From positions 2,216,501-2,280,500 of the forward strand of contig NZ_CP120467.1 in NCBI RefSeq assembly GCF_029983095.1: a stretch of DNA of 64,000 nucleotides. Reading direction: 5' to 3'. Both the position numbers and the translations under genes were made by a program. Of this stretch, positions 55,990-64,000 are shown in pieces; position 1 is the first letter of the stretch, and each line of letters begins with the position of its first letter. Below the pieces are notes generated by a model, which was not told the origin of the DNA, did not search any database, and was given only the letters and a program-made list of their open reading frames with translations. The DNA comes from Enterococcus montenegrensis (GTDB taxonomy: Bacteria > Bacillota > Bacilli > Lactobacillales > Enterococcaceae).

Positions 55990-56689
55990 CATCTTCACCT
56001 AGTTCTAAACTCATTTGACGTACAACGGTTTTAGTGGCTGTTGATGGTTCCCAGTCGGTGATATAGTCTAATACTGTTTGAAAATGTTTTTGTCTTAGTT
56101 GTGTTCGAGTACTAACCCCAGTAATCTTTTTGACGCCACTATTAATGTCTCTGTGAAGCTCCCCACGTTGTTTGTTAGTTAATTTTCCAAAACTACGTCC
56201 AACTTCTGCGACACGTTGATTAATTCGCCGGGTAACATATCCGTAGTCTCCTGCACTCAACACAATATTTTCTTCAAGATCCGTCACTCGTTCTTCGACT
56301 TTTTCAACTTTCTCACTAGTGTTTTCTTGGTATTGGAACATTAATCGCAATGCTTCTTGGGGTGACTGTGGAATTTTTAACGATTGCTTTTTAATAACTG
56401 TCTCCATTTCGTTAAATCGTTCGATATAGGCCAAGGCGAATTGAGTACCCTTTGCGCCAGTCATTCGTGTTGAGTATAATTCGCAACCTTTTTTTGTTAA
56501 AAGATAACAAAGCAATTCTCGTCCAGAAGCATCTTCATATGTTGACTCTATAAATAATTCACTCGCCACACTTTTGTGGTCAGTAAGATGGTTCTTAATT
56601 TTTGTGATATCTCGTAAAACTTGGTCGTGCCGTCTTCCGACCATTTCAGCAACTTCTAAACTTGTAATTGTTTTTTCTAATACATTCAT
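55982..56689 (-). CDS. Phage regulatory protein, Rha family with ORF6C domain
   Basis: 235 residues: N-terminal Rha domain (TSLEVAEMVGRRHDQVLRDI, YLLTKKGCELYSTRMTG), C-terminal ORF6C region (INQRVAEVGRSFGKLTNKQRGELHRDI). Likely DNA-binding regulator of early genes. Confidence 0.88.
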   Translation of the reverse strand: MNVLEKTITSLEVAEMVGRRHDQVLRDITKIKNHLTDHKSVASELFIESTYEDASGRELLCYLLTKKGCELYSTRMTGAKGTQFALAYIERFNEMETVIKKQSLKIPQSPQEALRLMFQYQENTSEKVEKVEERVTDLEENIVLSAGDYGYVTRRINQRVAEVGRSFGKLTNKQRGELHRDINSGVKKITGVSTRTQLRQKHFQTVLDYITDWEPSTATKTVVRQMSLELGEDDE

Positions 56690-56794
56690 AAAAATCCTCC
56701 TTCGTAAAAATGTAATATCTGTACTAGCTTCTTACTTGGCTTTCGTTAAGTCACACTTGTTGTATAATTTCATTTATGAAAGCGAGGTGATACT

Positions 56795-56983
56795 ATGAGT
56801 AGAAAGTCTAGTATTAATTTCAGCGGCGACCTTGAAAAAATCATAAAATCTAAAGCAAACAAGATTTTGAAAAATGGCGTCGATTATACTTGTCCTTCCT
56901 GTGGAAAGAAAATCAAGATATCAGATGGGAAAAACAAGTGTAAGTATTGTGGAACTGTAATTGATTTTAAAGGTAGGGTTTAG
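56795..56983 (+). CDS. Small zinc-ribbon protein, opposite strand
   Basis: 62 residues with four Cys in two pairs (CPSCGKK and CKYCG), a zinc ribbon. It has its own signals upstream (TTGTTGTATAATTTC and GAGGTGATACT) and lies antisense within the early operon. May act in lysogeny; function unknown. Confidence 0.65.
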   Translation: MSRKSSINFSGDLEKIIKSKANKILKNGVDYTCPSCGKKIKISDGKNKCKYCGTVIDFKGRV

Positions 56984-57135
56984 TCCTCTTTAATTCCAAT
57001 TTCAAACTCCATTGAAGCCAATTCGTCTGCCAACGTTTTGGCTTCTTTCAATAGTTCGACATATCTTTCTGCTTTTGACACTGCTTCTTCTACGCCGATT
57101 ACATCAACTTTCACTTTTAGTCTTTCTTCATTCAT
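56980..57135 (-). CDS. Small phage protein
   Basis: 51 residues, helical and acidic (MNEERLKVKVDVIGVEEAVSK...). Good AGGAGGTTTCAGA upstream. Overlaps the plus-strand zinc-ribbon gene end by 4 bases. Confidence 0.6.
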   Translation of the reverse strand: MNEERLKVKVDVIGVEEAVSKAERYVELLKEAKTLADELASMEFEIGIKED

Positions 57136-57163
57136 TCTGAAACCTCCTCTACTAATAAATCCA

Positions 57164-57313
57164 TTATTTATTCAACCAACTTTCAATCGCATACACTGCC
57201 GCAGTCCCTGCAATAAACAGCAACGCAACTTTTAGGTTGTAATACCCAAGAACTGCAATCATTCCCAAAACTAATAATGTGTCTAGGTCGTTGATAAATT
57301 TTTGTGTTTTCAT
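57164..57313 (-). CDS. Small membrane protein of phage early operon
   Basis: 49 residues with two hydrophobic stretches (LLVLGMIAVLGYYNLKVALLF). AAAGGAGGACACAAA upstream. Function unknown; superinfection or host takeover possible. Confidence 0.6.
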   Translation of the reverse strand: MKTQKFINDLDTLLVLGMIAVLGYYNLKVALLFIAGTAAVYAIESWLNK

Positions 57314-57343
57314 TTTGTGTCCTCCTTTGATGTCATAAATGGA

Positions 57344-57580
57344 TTAAGCTCCTTTCGTTTTTTTCGCAACATATTCATAAAGAGCAATACTAGAAAATTT
57401 CCAATCATTCCCAATTTGAATTCCAGGTATTTTCCCTATTTTTGCTTGTGCGAACAACGTTGGCTTGCTAATGTCTAAATAATCAGCCGCTTTTGCTGAG
57501 TCCCAAACTTCATTTTTAATCGTATTCTCAGCCATTAATATCTTTAAATCATTTAAATCAAGCAGCGCTAAAGTTTGCAT
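57344..57580 (-). CDS. Helix-turn-helix excisionase-like protein
   Basis: 78 residues with a MerR/excisionase-type fold (WDSAKAADYLDISKPTLFAQAKIGKIPGIQIGNDWKF). Either a regulator or the phage Xis. Followed by small early genes. Confidence 0.7.
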   Translation of the reverse strand: MQTLALLDLNDLKILMAENTIKNEVWDSAKAADYLDISKPTLFAQAKIGKIPGIQIGNDWKFSSIALYEYVAKKTKGA

Positions 57581-57737
57581 AGAAATTACCTCCTATCGAA
57601 TTTTGTATTTTTCTATGATATTTGTTATTTGTTTCCAATGATTATTCATAATTTTCCTAAGGTACTGTTCCGTGATGTTGTATAATTTTCTTATCAGCAA
57701 GTGGTCTGCTGAAATAACTGATAAGGAGGTGAAACGT

Positions 57738-57923
57738 ATGAGTAAAACTGATAAAGAATTAGCGGTTGATGTTGCTAAAGCAGTTATTGAAGCAAACTCA
57801 GTAAAATTAGCAATTGCTTCTAACAACGTCAAACATCAAACGAATCCGGTAAATCTAGATTCAATCAATGCGATTATTAAATCTGTTCATAAAACGCTTC
57901 AAGCTTTACCTGACGACAAATAG
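57738..57923 (+). CDS. Small phage protein on opposite strand
   Basis: 61 residues (MSKTDKELAVDVAKAVIEAN...). GATAAGGAGGTGAAACGT precedes ATG 57738; a TATAAT lies at about 57677. It runs antisense to the early operon, like the zinc-ribbon gene. Function unknown. Confidence 0.6.
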   Translation: MSKTDKELAVDVAKAVIEANSVKLAIASNNVKHQTNPVNLDSINAIIKSVHKTLQALPDDK

Positions 57924-58047
57924 TAATAGTCGCATTAACTTCATATTTTTCATTTAGAACTTCTAGATCAGCTAGGAGTTCTTTTGCTTTTTCAAAAGTG
58001 TCAACCTGTGTTGTTACCACCATCAACTGTTTTTCCGTTTCATTCAT
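57877..58047 (-). CDS. Small phage protein
   Basis: 56 residues (MNETEKQLMVVTTQVDTFEKAKELL...), AGGAGGTATCTAA upstream. Its 3' 47 bases overlap the plus-strand gene ending at 57923. Confidence 0.5.
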   Translation of the reverse strand: MNETEKQLMVVTTQVDTFEKAKELLADLEVLNEKYEVNATITICRQVKLEAFYEQI

Positions 58048-58250
58048 TTAGATACCTCCTGTTTTTCATCAAACTTAATATCAAGAAGCTTTTCAATTTG
58101 CTTCAATCGTTCTTTCGGTTTTCTATTTTCCTTCAAAATATCAGCTAGATAACTCATTGTGATATTCATTTGACGGGCCAGTTCACGTTGACTCCAGCCT
58201 TTTTTAATAAGGGCGATTTTCACTTCGTCTTTTAAAGACACATTTTTCAC
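58044..58250 (-). CDS. XRE-type small regulator
   Basis: 68 residues with a lambda-repressor-type HTH (KKGWSQRELARQMNITMSYLADILKENRKP). First or second gene of the early operon, so Cro- or antirepressor-like. Stop overlaps the start of the next gene. Confidence 0.8.
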   Translation of the reverse strand: MKNVSLKDEVKIALIKKGWSQRELARQMNITMSYLADILKENRKPKERLKQIEKLLDIKFDEKQEVSK

Positions 58251-58284
58251 CTACTTTCTATTCCTTGATAGAGAATGTTTTGGT

Positions 58285-58622
58285 ATAATCTACCCGTAGT
58301 TCAAACTACTGAAAGGGGCTGATGTTTTTGGAAGCCTTTTTGAACTCAGCTGCGTCTCGATAATTTGGTTATCTCCATTGGTCATTACTTTCGTGACCCG
58401 CAGATGTCTAGCATCTATAAAATAGTTATGTGACTGATGGGTTAAATGATGGGTGTTCTCGCAAATATCAGATAAAATGTCAGATCACTAGATTGTAGAG
58501 ATTGGAAATTATTTCAACAGCAGTGCTGGACGTGATACCAGTGAAGTGTTGAAGACAGGTCGACAACTGTCTGTAGACTTTAAAAATTTCACAACCTGTT
58601 ACGGTGTCGAACGTAGCAGGTT
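58285..58622 (+). ncRNA. Candidate phage-encoded small RNA in the lysogeny region
   Basis: An extended -10 promoter TTGGTATAAT (58279-58288) precedes about 330 bases without a long frame. A strong terminator AACCTGTTACG gtgtcgaa CGTAGCAGGTTTTTTT (58590-58625) closes it. Internal stems such as GACAG gtcgacaa CTGTC are visible. Near its 5' end is GAAAGGGGCTG ATG and a 13-codon frame (MFLEAFLNSAASR). It is antisense to the early operon and may regulate it. Confidence 0.5.
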
Positions 58623-58625
58623 TTT

Positions 58626-58814
58626 TTATTTGAATAACTGGTTCATATCCAACTCGCTAAATTCTTCCTTAATCCGTTTCAGCAGTTCAAAACTAGGTTT
58701 AACAAAACCATTCTCAAGCTTCACATAATGCGAATATGAGACTTGAAGCTTCTCAGCCATTTCTGACTGTCTAAGTTTTTTTGATTTTCTGAACTCTTTC
58801 AGTGCAGAGTTCAT
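58626..58814 (-). CDS. XRE-family regulator (Cro-like)
   Basis: 62 residues from MNSALKEFRKSKKLRQ: HTH with QSEMAEKLQVSYSHYVKLENGFVKPS. First minus-strand gene from the divergent control region, the usual place of cro. Start 58814 is 8 bases after GGAGG. Confidence 0.82.
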   Translation of the reverse strand: MNSALKEFRKSKKLRQSEMAEKLQVSYSHYVKLENGFVKPSFELLKRIKEEFSELDMNQLFK

Positions 58815-58829
58815 TGTCATCACCTCCAA

Positions 58830-59089
58830 TAGATTATTTACGCATATTATTTACATTTTTTCATTGACTATTACTGTATATATGCTATTATGTAAGCATA
58901 AGAAATACAGCACACAATAAACATAGCTTACTGAGTGTCTTGGCGGACTATTTAGTTAATGCTTGTGCTTTTTGTATGCCGTAAATAACTTGCTTACAAA
59001 AAGAGTATAACTGAATATAATCTATTTGTAAATAGATTAATTGAAGTTTTTTCTATTTTGTATGCATCTTTAGAAAGGATGCTATCTTT
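58830..59089. promoter_or_regulatory. Divergent lysogeny control region
   Basis: 260 AT-rich bases between the cro-like and repressor genes. Related words recur: ATTATTTAC (twice, 13 bases apart, near 58838-58855), ATGTAAGCAT (58890) and GTAAATAACTTGCTTAC (58981-58997). They are plausible operators for the two XRE proteins, with divergent promoters between. Confidence 0.6.
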
Positions 59090-59428
59090 ATGCTATTAGA
59101 TCGTATAAAAATATTGCTGAATGAGCGCTCTATGACTCTAGCTGAATTAGAAAGAAAAATGAATTTCAGTAATGGTAGTATGTCGAGATGGAATAAAACT
59201 ATTCCTTCGGTTGAAAAAGTACAAAAAGTCGCCGACTACTTCGACGTCTCTACCGATTATCTTTTAGGACGAACCGAAAATAAATATGCTGGTCTTTCAG
59301 ACGAACAACGTAAAATGACTATTGAAGAAGCTTTAAAATCCGCTATGGGTAAAGATGGAAAAGAAATTGCTAAAGAAGATATTCCTGTGCTCGAAAGAAT
59401 TATCGAGGCGTTTTTAGACGGAAAATAG
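59090..59428 (+). CDS. CI-like phage repressor (XRE family)
   Basis: 112 residues: N-terminal HTH (LLNERSMTLAELERKMNFSNGSMSRWNKTIPSVEKVQKVADYF), then STDYLLGRTE. No LexA-type peptidase domain; the adjacent ImmA-like protease probably inactivates it on induction, as in ICEBs1 and related phages. AAAGGATGC precedes the ATG. Confidence 0.85.
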   Translation: MLLDRIKILLNERSMTLAELERKMNFSNGSMSRWNKTIPSVEKVQKVADYFDVSTDYLLGRTENKYAGLSDEQRKMTIEEALKSAMGKDGKEIAKEDIPVLERIIEAFLDGK

Positions 59429-59443
59429 TTGGTGGTGATTTAT

Positions 59444-59869
59444 TTGGACAATTTAATAAAAAAGATTATTGAGATATTACAAGTAACAGTAGTTTATGAT
59501 AACGAACTTACAAAAAATGCTTATTGTTTTCCAAATTTAAATTTAATAGTAATCAACTCATGCAATCCTGAATGGGAACAACAAAAAGATTTACTGCATG
59601 AGTTGGGGCATCTCGCCAAACAACGTAATAACTATAAATTATACAACCTTGCCTATTCTCTTCGTTCTCAAATGGAAAACGAAGCTGAAGAATTCATGAT
59701 TGAAAAAATGCTAGAAGCAAAACTAAATGATCCAGACTTCGAACCTAGTTCTTTTAATTACATAAACTTTTTAGAGAGTTACGAAATTGAAACAAGGTAC
59801 GAGCCTGTGGTAAAAGAGTTTATGACGAAATATCTCGTTGGCCTTAAAGCTGACAATATATTTTTTTAA
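59444..59869 (+). CDS. ImmA/IrrE family metalloprotease
   Basis: About 141 residues with the zinc motif HELGH (residues ~51-55, LLHELGHLAKQ). It cleaves the cognate repressor in known systems. TTG at 59444 taken as start, 7 bases after GGTGGTGAT; upstream in-frame codons are possible but overlap the repressor's end. Confidence 0.85.
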   Translation: MDNLIKKIIEILQVTVVYDNELTKNAYCFPNLNLIVINSCNPEWEQQKDLLHELGHLAKQRNNYKLYNLAYSLRSQMENEAEEFMIEKMLEAKLNDPDFEPSSFNYINFLESYEIETRYEPVVKEFMTKYLVGLKADNIFF

Positions 59870-59909
59870 CACAAAAACGAACATACGTTTGTTAAAAGGA
59901 GGAAAAACA

Positions 59910-60224
59910 ATGATTTATCAAGAATTTAAAGAGTGGTTAGAAAAAAATGCACGAGGATATGAGCTGTTTTATGACAAAGCCCTAGAATTGCAGCATGCCA
60001 GAAACAAAAAGCGTACCGGTAAAACAAAAAAATGGACTGATTTAAAAATGGAACGTGTTGTAGAAAATATGTGGGGCGACGTTGCGAAAAATGCCTATGA
60101 AAAAATCAAAGCTGAAAAAGGTGTCCCGAAATATAATGGGTACAAAATTTGGTTAGACTTTTTAAATGAAATTCAATTTTTAGAAAACTTCGATGATAGC
60201 ATGGCAGAACTAGAATTTGAATAA
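59910..60224 (+). CDS. Phage lysogeny-module protein of unknown function
   Basis: 104 residues (MIYQEFKEWLEKNARGYELFYDK...), helical, charged. AAAGGAGGAAAAACA upstream. Placed between the protease and integrase. Confidence 0.65.
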   Translation: MIYQEFKEWLEKNARGYELFYDKALELQHARNKKRTGKTKKWTDLKMERVVENMWGDVAKNAYEKIKAEKGVPKYNGYKIWLDFLNEIQFLENFDDSMAELEFE

Positions 60225-60356
60225 GAGGACAAGTTTTTGATTAAACAATATAAGAAAAAACACATCCTTCCGCCGGCAAGCTAGTGGATGTGCTTCACAA
60301 AAAACCTATACGTAGGCTTATTTGCCTATTGTATCAGACCTGAAAGGATGGTTCAA

Positions 60357-61637
60357 ATGGCAAGTGAACTTGTTGGATCCATTGAAAAACGTGGTAATAA
60401 GTATAGACTACGGGTAACTGTTGGTTACAACGAATCGAGAAATCCCATTCGTAAATCTAAGTTAATAGACGCTGCGAATGATAGAAAAGCTTACAATGAA
60501 TTGGATAAATGGATTGCCGAACTTGAAAGAAATGGATACAAAGATTTCTCTACTGTTACCTTTAAGTATTTTTATGAGAATCATTGGAAAAAAGATGCGA
60601 TTAAGCAACTGGAACCCAGAGCATACGGTGATTACAGAGAAACTATTGAAAAAAGACTTTTACCACAAATTGGTAAAAAACGTTTACTCGAAATAAAACC
60701 ACACATGATTCAAGAAATAATAAATGATGCGAAAAGATTGGATGGAAAAGACACTGAACTTTCATATTACACAAAAAAGAAGATATTGAATGTTGCGAGT
60801 AGTGTATTTAACTTAGCTATGATTGGTTATCGTATGATTGAAAGTAACCCAGCTAAAGATGTCCGCATTAAAAAAAATAAAAGTGAAAAGAAGAAAATAC
60901 AAGAACCTTATTCTCTAAGCGAGATTCAAGTTCTGTTAGAAAAAATAAACCAAGAGTCTGTTCTACTAGATACCAAAGCATTAATCCTTACAGCGTTCAT
61001 TACAGGGGCTAGAGAAGGCGAATTAGCCGCCTTGGAACATATGGACATAGATTTCCTTAACAAGAAAGTAACTTTCCACCAGCGAATTACTAGAGCCCTT
61101 TCAGAAGATAATTCCAAATGGGAGTATTATAGAGCTGACGGAACAAAAACTGGTTCTTCCGTATCAATGAGTGTTCCCGATGACTACTTACAACTCATGT
61201 GGTCCCTAATTCAAAAAAGAGAATCAAAACAAAAGGAACTAGAAATTAAGCCTGAGCACAATTACATTTTTGGTCACATCGATGGTTCATTTAGTTTACC
61301 AACGTCTCTTTATCGAAAGTGGCGTAGATTTTGCAAAGATGAAGATATACGATTTATACGTTTTCATGACTTACGACACACAACTGCATCGTTTCTGATT
61401 GCTGATCCAGATATTCCTATAAAAGTTATCCAAGAGCGATTAGGGCACAAAGATTATCGAACAACGGTTAATATGTATGCTTCCGCCCTAGAAGAATCGG
61501 ATAAATTAGCTGCAGATGTTTTCAGTAAAATAACAAGCAAAGCGGGGCAGAATTTGGGGCAGAAAGATAAAAAAGATGAATTAGCAGTGAAAAATAAAGA
61601 TGAAAAAGTTATTGATATTGCTCGATTTTTATCATAA
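60357..61637 (+). CDS. int: Phage tyrosine integrase
   Basis: 426 residues from MASELVGSIEKRG (60357, behind AAAGGATGGTTCAA). N-terminal AP2-like arm-binding domain, core-binding domain, and catalytic residues Arg in TGAREGEL, His-x-x-Arg in FHDLRHTT, His in LGHKDY and Tyr in VNMYA. It integrates the phage in tRNA-Thr; its 3' end contains the GGGGCAG repeats of attR. Confidence 0.93.
   Translation: MASELVGSIEKRGNKYRLRVTVGYNESRNPIRKSKLIDAANDRKAYNELDKWIAELERNGYKDFSTVTFKYFYENHWKKDAIKQLEPRAYGDYRETIEKRLLPQIGKKRLLEIKPHMIQEIINDAKRLDGKDTELSYYTKKKILNVASSVFNLAMIGYRMIESNPAKDVRIKKNKSEKKKIQEPYSLSEIQVLLEKINQESVLLDTKALILTAFITGAREGELAALEHMDIDFLNKKVTFHQRITRALSEDNSKWEYYRADGTKTGSSVSMSVPDDYLQLMWSLIQKRESKQKELEIKPEHNYIFGHIDGSFSLPTSLYRKWRRFCKDEDIRFIRFHDLRHTTASFLIADPDIPIKVIQERLGHKDYRTTVNMYASALEESDKLAADVFSKITSKAGQNLGQKDKKDELAVKNKDEKVIDIARFLS
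61544..61562 (+). repeat. Arm-type integrase-site candidates, right (GGGGCAG x2)
   Basis: GGGGCAG at 61544 and 61556 within the int 3' end, 12 bases apart, matching the pair near attL. Confidence 0.55.
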
Positions 61638-61654
61638 ATAACATTAATTTCCCA

Positions 61655-61699
61655 ACTCGTAACGCGTAGGTCACAGGTTCGATCCCTGCAGCTGGCATA
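61655..61699 (+). repeat. attR: 45-bp prophage attachment repeat
   Basis: Identical to 36651-36695; comprises the tRNA-Thr 3' part (from anticodon stem on) without the 5' half, so it is not a functional tRNA. Confidence 0.95.
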
Positions 61700-61707
61700 A
61701 CTAAACA

Positions 61708-61742
61708 AAAAAGCCTGTCTCAAATTTGAGACAGGCTTTTTT
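61708..61742. terminator. Strong terminator beyond attR
   Basis: AAAAAAGCCTGTCTC aaattt GAGACAGGCTTTTTTT, perfect 9-bp stem with A and T runs; probably the original terminator of the tRNA-Thr gene before prophage insertion. Confidence 0.85.
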
Positions 61743-61843
61743 TATGTTTAGCTATATAATCTCCTTTTTTAAATTATTAGTAGGATGAAAGATTATTAAC
61801 AGCACGCATTAGCTATAATATTATTCATATTATGTAGATAGGA

Positions 61844-62089
61844 TTGATAAAAACGAGAAAAATAACAGGATTAATCACTCTAGTTCTTTTAGGTTTTATG
61901 GGCTACAAAGCTTACGACTACTATCACCCAACCGATGTATCAACCTCTCAAGATAATCCCAAACCATTAGTTCCAAACTCTTACGTTAAAGCAACCATCA
62001 GTAAAAAAAGAGTACGCAAAGGACCAAATAGAATTGATGAACAGACTATTCCTCAAAAGCTCCATAAAAAACGAACACCGTTAAAATAA
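61844..62089 (+). CDS. Small membrane-anchored protein of unknown function
   Basis: 81 residues; one N-terminal membrane helix (GLITLVLLGFMGYKAYDYY) and a basic, Pro-rich exposed tail. TTG start with a weak GATAGGA upstream. No family recognised. Confidence 0.5.
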   Translation: MIKTRKITGLITLVLLGFMGYKAYDYYHPTDVSTSQDNPKPLVPNSYVKATISKKRVRKGPNRIDEQTIPQKLHKKRTPLK

Positions 62090-62173
62090 AAACGAAATGA
62101 CCTCTTTTATTTATTTTTGTACGTTTACTCTTTTGTATCCTTTCTTCTATAATGAAGATACGAGGTGATAACT

Positions 62174-62350
62174 ATGATGAAAAGACTTTTTTATGCTGCT
62201 ATCTGTACTTTAGTTTATCTTTTTATTTCGAATATTGGTAACTTTGTATTTGGAATCAGCGAGCGCTTTAGTTGGACAACCACTTTATGGGAGGCTCTCT
62301 TTTTCTTCATCTTCATTTTCTTAATTCAAGGCTTTCGAAATAAAAAATAA
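62174..62350 (+). CDS. Small two-helix membrane protein
   Basis: 58 residues (MMKRLFYAAICTLVYLFIS... LWEALFFFIFIFLIQGF). GAGGTGATAACT before ATG 62174. Function unknown. Confidence 0.6.
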   Translation: MMKRLFYAAICTLVYLFISNIGNFVFGISERFSWTTTLWEALFFFIFIFLIQGFRNKK

Positions 62351-62454
62351 TAAAAACTAACTTATGCACATATTAACAGACTTATCCACAATATATTGTG
62401 CCGTTTCATCTACGCAACTCTATATTTTGTGCCTATTATTATTTTTTCTTACAA

Positions 62455-62488
62455 AAAAAACGCTGATTTTAAAGTCAGCGTTTTTTTG
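62455..62488 (-). terminator. Terminator of upp
   Basis: AAAAAAAACGCTGA ttttaaag TCAGCGTTTTTTT; serves upp on the minus strand and possibly the small plus-strand genes. Confidence 0.85.
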
Positions 62489-62495
62489 TAAATTA

Positions 62496-63125
62496 TTATT
62501 TTGTACCAAACAAACGGTCACCAGCATCCCCTAGGCCAGGAACGATATAGCCGTGTTTGTTTAAATGGTCATCTAAAGCCGCAGTAAAGATATCAATATC
62601 TGGATGGGCTTCTTGTAACGCTCGCACGCCTTCTGGAGCCGCAACGAGACAAACAAATTTAATATTTGAAGCCCCACGTTTTTTCAATGAATCAATTGCC
62701 ATGATGGCAGAACCACCGGTTGCTAACATTGGATCTACAACAAAGATTTGACGATTATCAATATCTTCTGGCATTTTGAAGAAGTATTCATGTGCTTGTA
62801 ATGTTTCTTCATCGCGGTATAATCCAACATGACCTACTTTAGCAGCTGGAATTAATTCCAAGATACCGTCTACCATGCCTAAGCCAGCCCGTAAGATTGG
62901 CACAATCGCAACTTTTTTACCAGTTAATGTTTTTTGCGTAGATTGTGCAACTGGTGTTTCAATTTCAATATCTTCTAGTGGCATATCCCGTGATACTTCA
63001 TACGCCATTAACATCGCGATTTCGTTTACAACTTCCCGAAATACTTTTGTACCTGTATTTTTATCACGAATAATTGTTAATTTGTGTTGGATCAATGGAT
63101 GATCGATTACTTGAAATTTGCCCAT
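62496..63125 (-). CDS. upp: Uracil phosphoribosyltransferase
   Basis: 209 residues, full family length. PRPP-binding loop [10 protein letters not shown], plus [16 protein letters not shown] and the C-terminal [15 protein letters not shown]. Salvages uracil to UMP. AAAGGAGCTTTTACA precedes the ATG. Confidence 0.97.
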   Translation of the reverse strand: MGKFQVIDHPLIQHKLTIIRDKNTGTKVFREVVNEIAMLMAYEVSRDMPLEDIEIETPVAQSTQKTLTGKKVAIVPILRAGLGMVDGILELIPAAKVGHVGLYRDEETLQAHEYFFKMPEDIDNRQIFVVDPMLATGGSAIMAIDSLKKRGASNIKFVCLVAAPEGVRALQEAHPDIDIFTAALDDHLNKHGYIVPGLGDAGDRLFGTK

Positions 63126-63185
63126 TGTAAAAGCTCCTTTAGTTTTTATTTTATTTTAAAGCAAATACGCTGGTTTAACAACTAA

Positions 63186-64000
63186 TCACTTTATTTTTTT
63201 CTGCCTTGCTAGATCAATTTTTCTCTGCCAAGACACCTGGTCTACTTTTTGCCAGAAATTACGGCGATAATAATACATGAGCCACAAACCAACAGCTATG
63301 ATACCTAGAGCAACGACTGCATTGACTAAAGTTGCATCGATAAGGTTTAACAAGGCCACATAACCGCCAATTAAAACTGCCCCTAAAATCATGCTGCCCC
63401 ACATCATAAAAATTAACCCAACGCGACCACTGCCTCGTAAAAAAAGCTGTGTAAAATTCGTCCAGTCTACTAAAAGCAGTCGATAATCTCGCACAAAATA
63501 AAATTGTGACAACAAAAGCGTACCCAATAAGCTGCCAAGCACAAACGATACAATAAAGAATAATGAGCCTTGTAAAACAAGACCCGTAGCTAAGGATAAA
63601 ATTAAGGTAATCCCACCTTGAATAAGCAGTCCTGTTTTAAATTTAGCTACCAAATATTCCTTGCGACTCACAGGCAATGTCTGCATATACGTATAATTTT
63701 CTCCATCTAAAGAAATTAAATTGCCGACAAAAGAAGTTTGATTAATTGTTATTAAAGCTAAAACTATCCCACCAAAAAAGGCTACCCCGACATATTTTAA
63801 AGGCAGATCACGCAAACTTAAGCTGCCATTCAAAGCAAAAGTAGCTATAAAGACCACTGGAAAAACCAACGAGGAAGACAGTACTTGGGTAATCAAAGAG
63901 GGATTTTTTACCAATTCGAAATTATACCGACGTAAAATCTGTTGCAAGTTTTGATTTTTCTTATGTTTTCGCCGCACTACTTGTTCTGTAGAGGAAATAT
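63186..64000 (-). CDS. ABC-2-type membrane permease (5' end outside window)
   Basis: The frame is open to the right edge (residues ISSTEQVVRRKHKKNQNLQQ before the GTG at 63977), so this is the C-terminal ~270 residues of a larger membrane protein. Six to seven hydrophobic helices and the motif YTYMQTLPVSRKEYLVAKF, typical of multi-span ABC exporter permeases of Firmicutes. Substrate unknown; the ATPase gene would be expected beyond the edge. Confidence 0.75.
   Translation of the reverse strand, partial: ISSTEQVVRRKHKKNQNLQQILRRYNFELVKNPSLITQVLSSSLVFPVVFIATFALNGSLSLRDLPLKYVGVAFFGGIVLALITINQTSFVGNLISLDGENYTYMQTLPVSRKEYLVAKFKTGLLIQGGITLILSLATGLVLQGSLFFIVSFVLGSLLGTLLLSQFYFVRDYRLLLVDWTNFTQLFLRGSGRVGLIFMMWGSMILGAVLIGGYVALLNLIDATLVNAVVALGIIAVGLWLMYYYRRNFWQKVDQVSWQRKIDLARQKKIK

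Larger units (their letters stand above)
36651..61699. mobile_element. Cryptic siphovirus-type prophage in tRNA-Thr
   Basis: The element is bounded by 45-bp direct repeats, with integrase next to attR and lysis genes next to attL. Late and early genes are on the minus strand; repressor, ImmA-like protease and integrase on the plus strand. Tail-tip, baseplate and lysis genes remain, but terminase, portal, capsid, connector and major tail genes are missing. At 25 kb it is well below the ~38-42 kb usual for such phages. Confidence 0.93.

Overview
This 64 kb AT-rich stretch looks like the chromosome of a low-GC lactic acid bacterium of the family Enterococcaceae (Enterococcus or a close relative). 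The evidence is the sufCDSUB operon, metNPQ with a T-box leader next to gcvH and an arsC-like gene, a rodA-type gene, upp, and a prophage whose tail, lysis and regulatory genes are of the kind found in enterococcal siphophages. The species cannot be named from this window.

Positions 1-23,460 are the right-hand part of a Tn916-like integrative conjugative element (ICE). Its left part lies outside the window. Conjugation genes of the orf16-orf15-orf14 type open the window. The recombination end (sigma-like protein, Orf8-like protein, xis, int) closes it, directly against the 3' end of sufB. Between them, where Tn916 carries orf13, orf12 and tet(M), sits cargo: an intact IS3-family element, a PHP-domain/ATPase gene with a small partner, an IS200/IS605 remnant, and a sactipeptide bacteriocin locus. 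The bacteriocin locus has two tandem precursor genes whose 35-residue core closely matches subtilosin A as I recall it (Cys4, Cys7, Cys13, Phe22, Phe31, Asn1 and Gly35 all present). It also has a full albA/E/F/G/B/C/D-type set on the minus strand. Divergent from it is a complete accessory-gene-regulator (Agr) type quorum-sensing set in the order agrA-agrC-agrD-agrB, with a predicted new autoinducing peptide. Together they suggest a mobile, cell-density-controlled circular bacteriocin. Many cargo genes are interrupted by single-base indels in A or T runs. Restoring one base gives full-length, family-typical proteins, so these are either very recent mutations or consensus errors.

Positions 23,464-36,693 are ordinary chromosome: the suf iron-sulfur operon with a PerR/Fur-type box upstream, an orphan hemC-cobA pair, the methionine ABC transporter metNPQ under a Met T-box, gcvH, an arsC-like gene, a rodA-type gene, a DUF2187 gene and tRNA-Thr(CGT).

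Positions 36,651-61,699 are a 25 kb prophage integrated in the 3' part of that tRNA gene, bounded by identical 45-bp att repeats. It keeps integrase, repressor, ImmA/IrrE peptidase, early/replication genes, an ArpU late regulator, tail-tip and baseplate genes, holin and amidase. The packaging, portal, capsid, connector and major-tail genes and the N-terminus of the tape measure are gone, so it is a cryptic prophage. It also carries a LysM lipoprotein cargo gene at the attL end, two NUMOD4-type homing-endonuclease insertions and a likely non-coding RNA in the lysogeny region.

Positions 61,700-64,000 return to chromosome: two small membrane proteins, upp, and the C-terminal part of a membrane permease that runs off the right edge.
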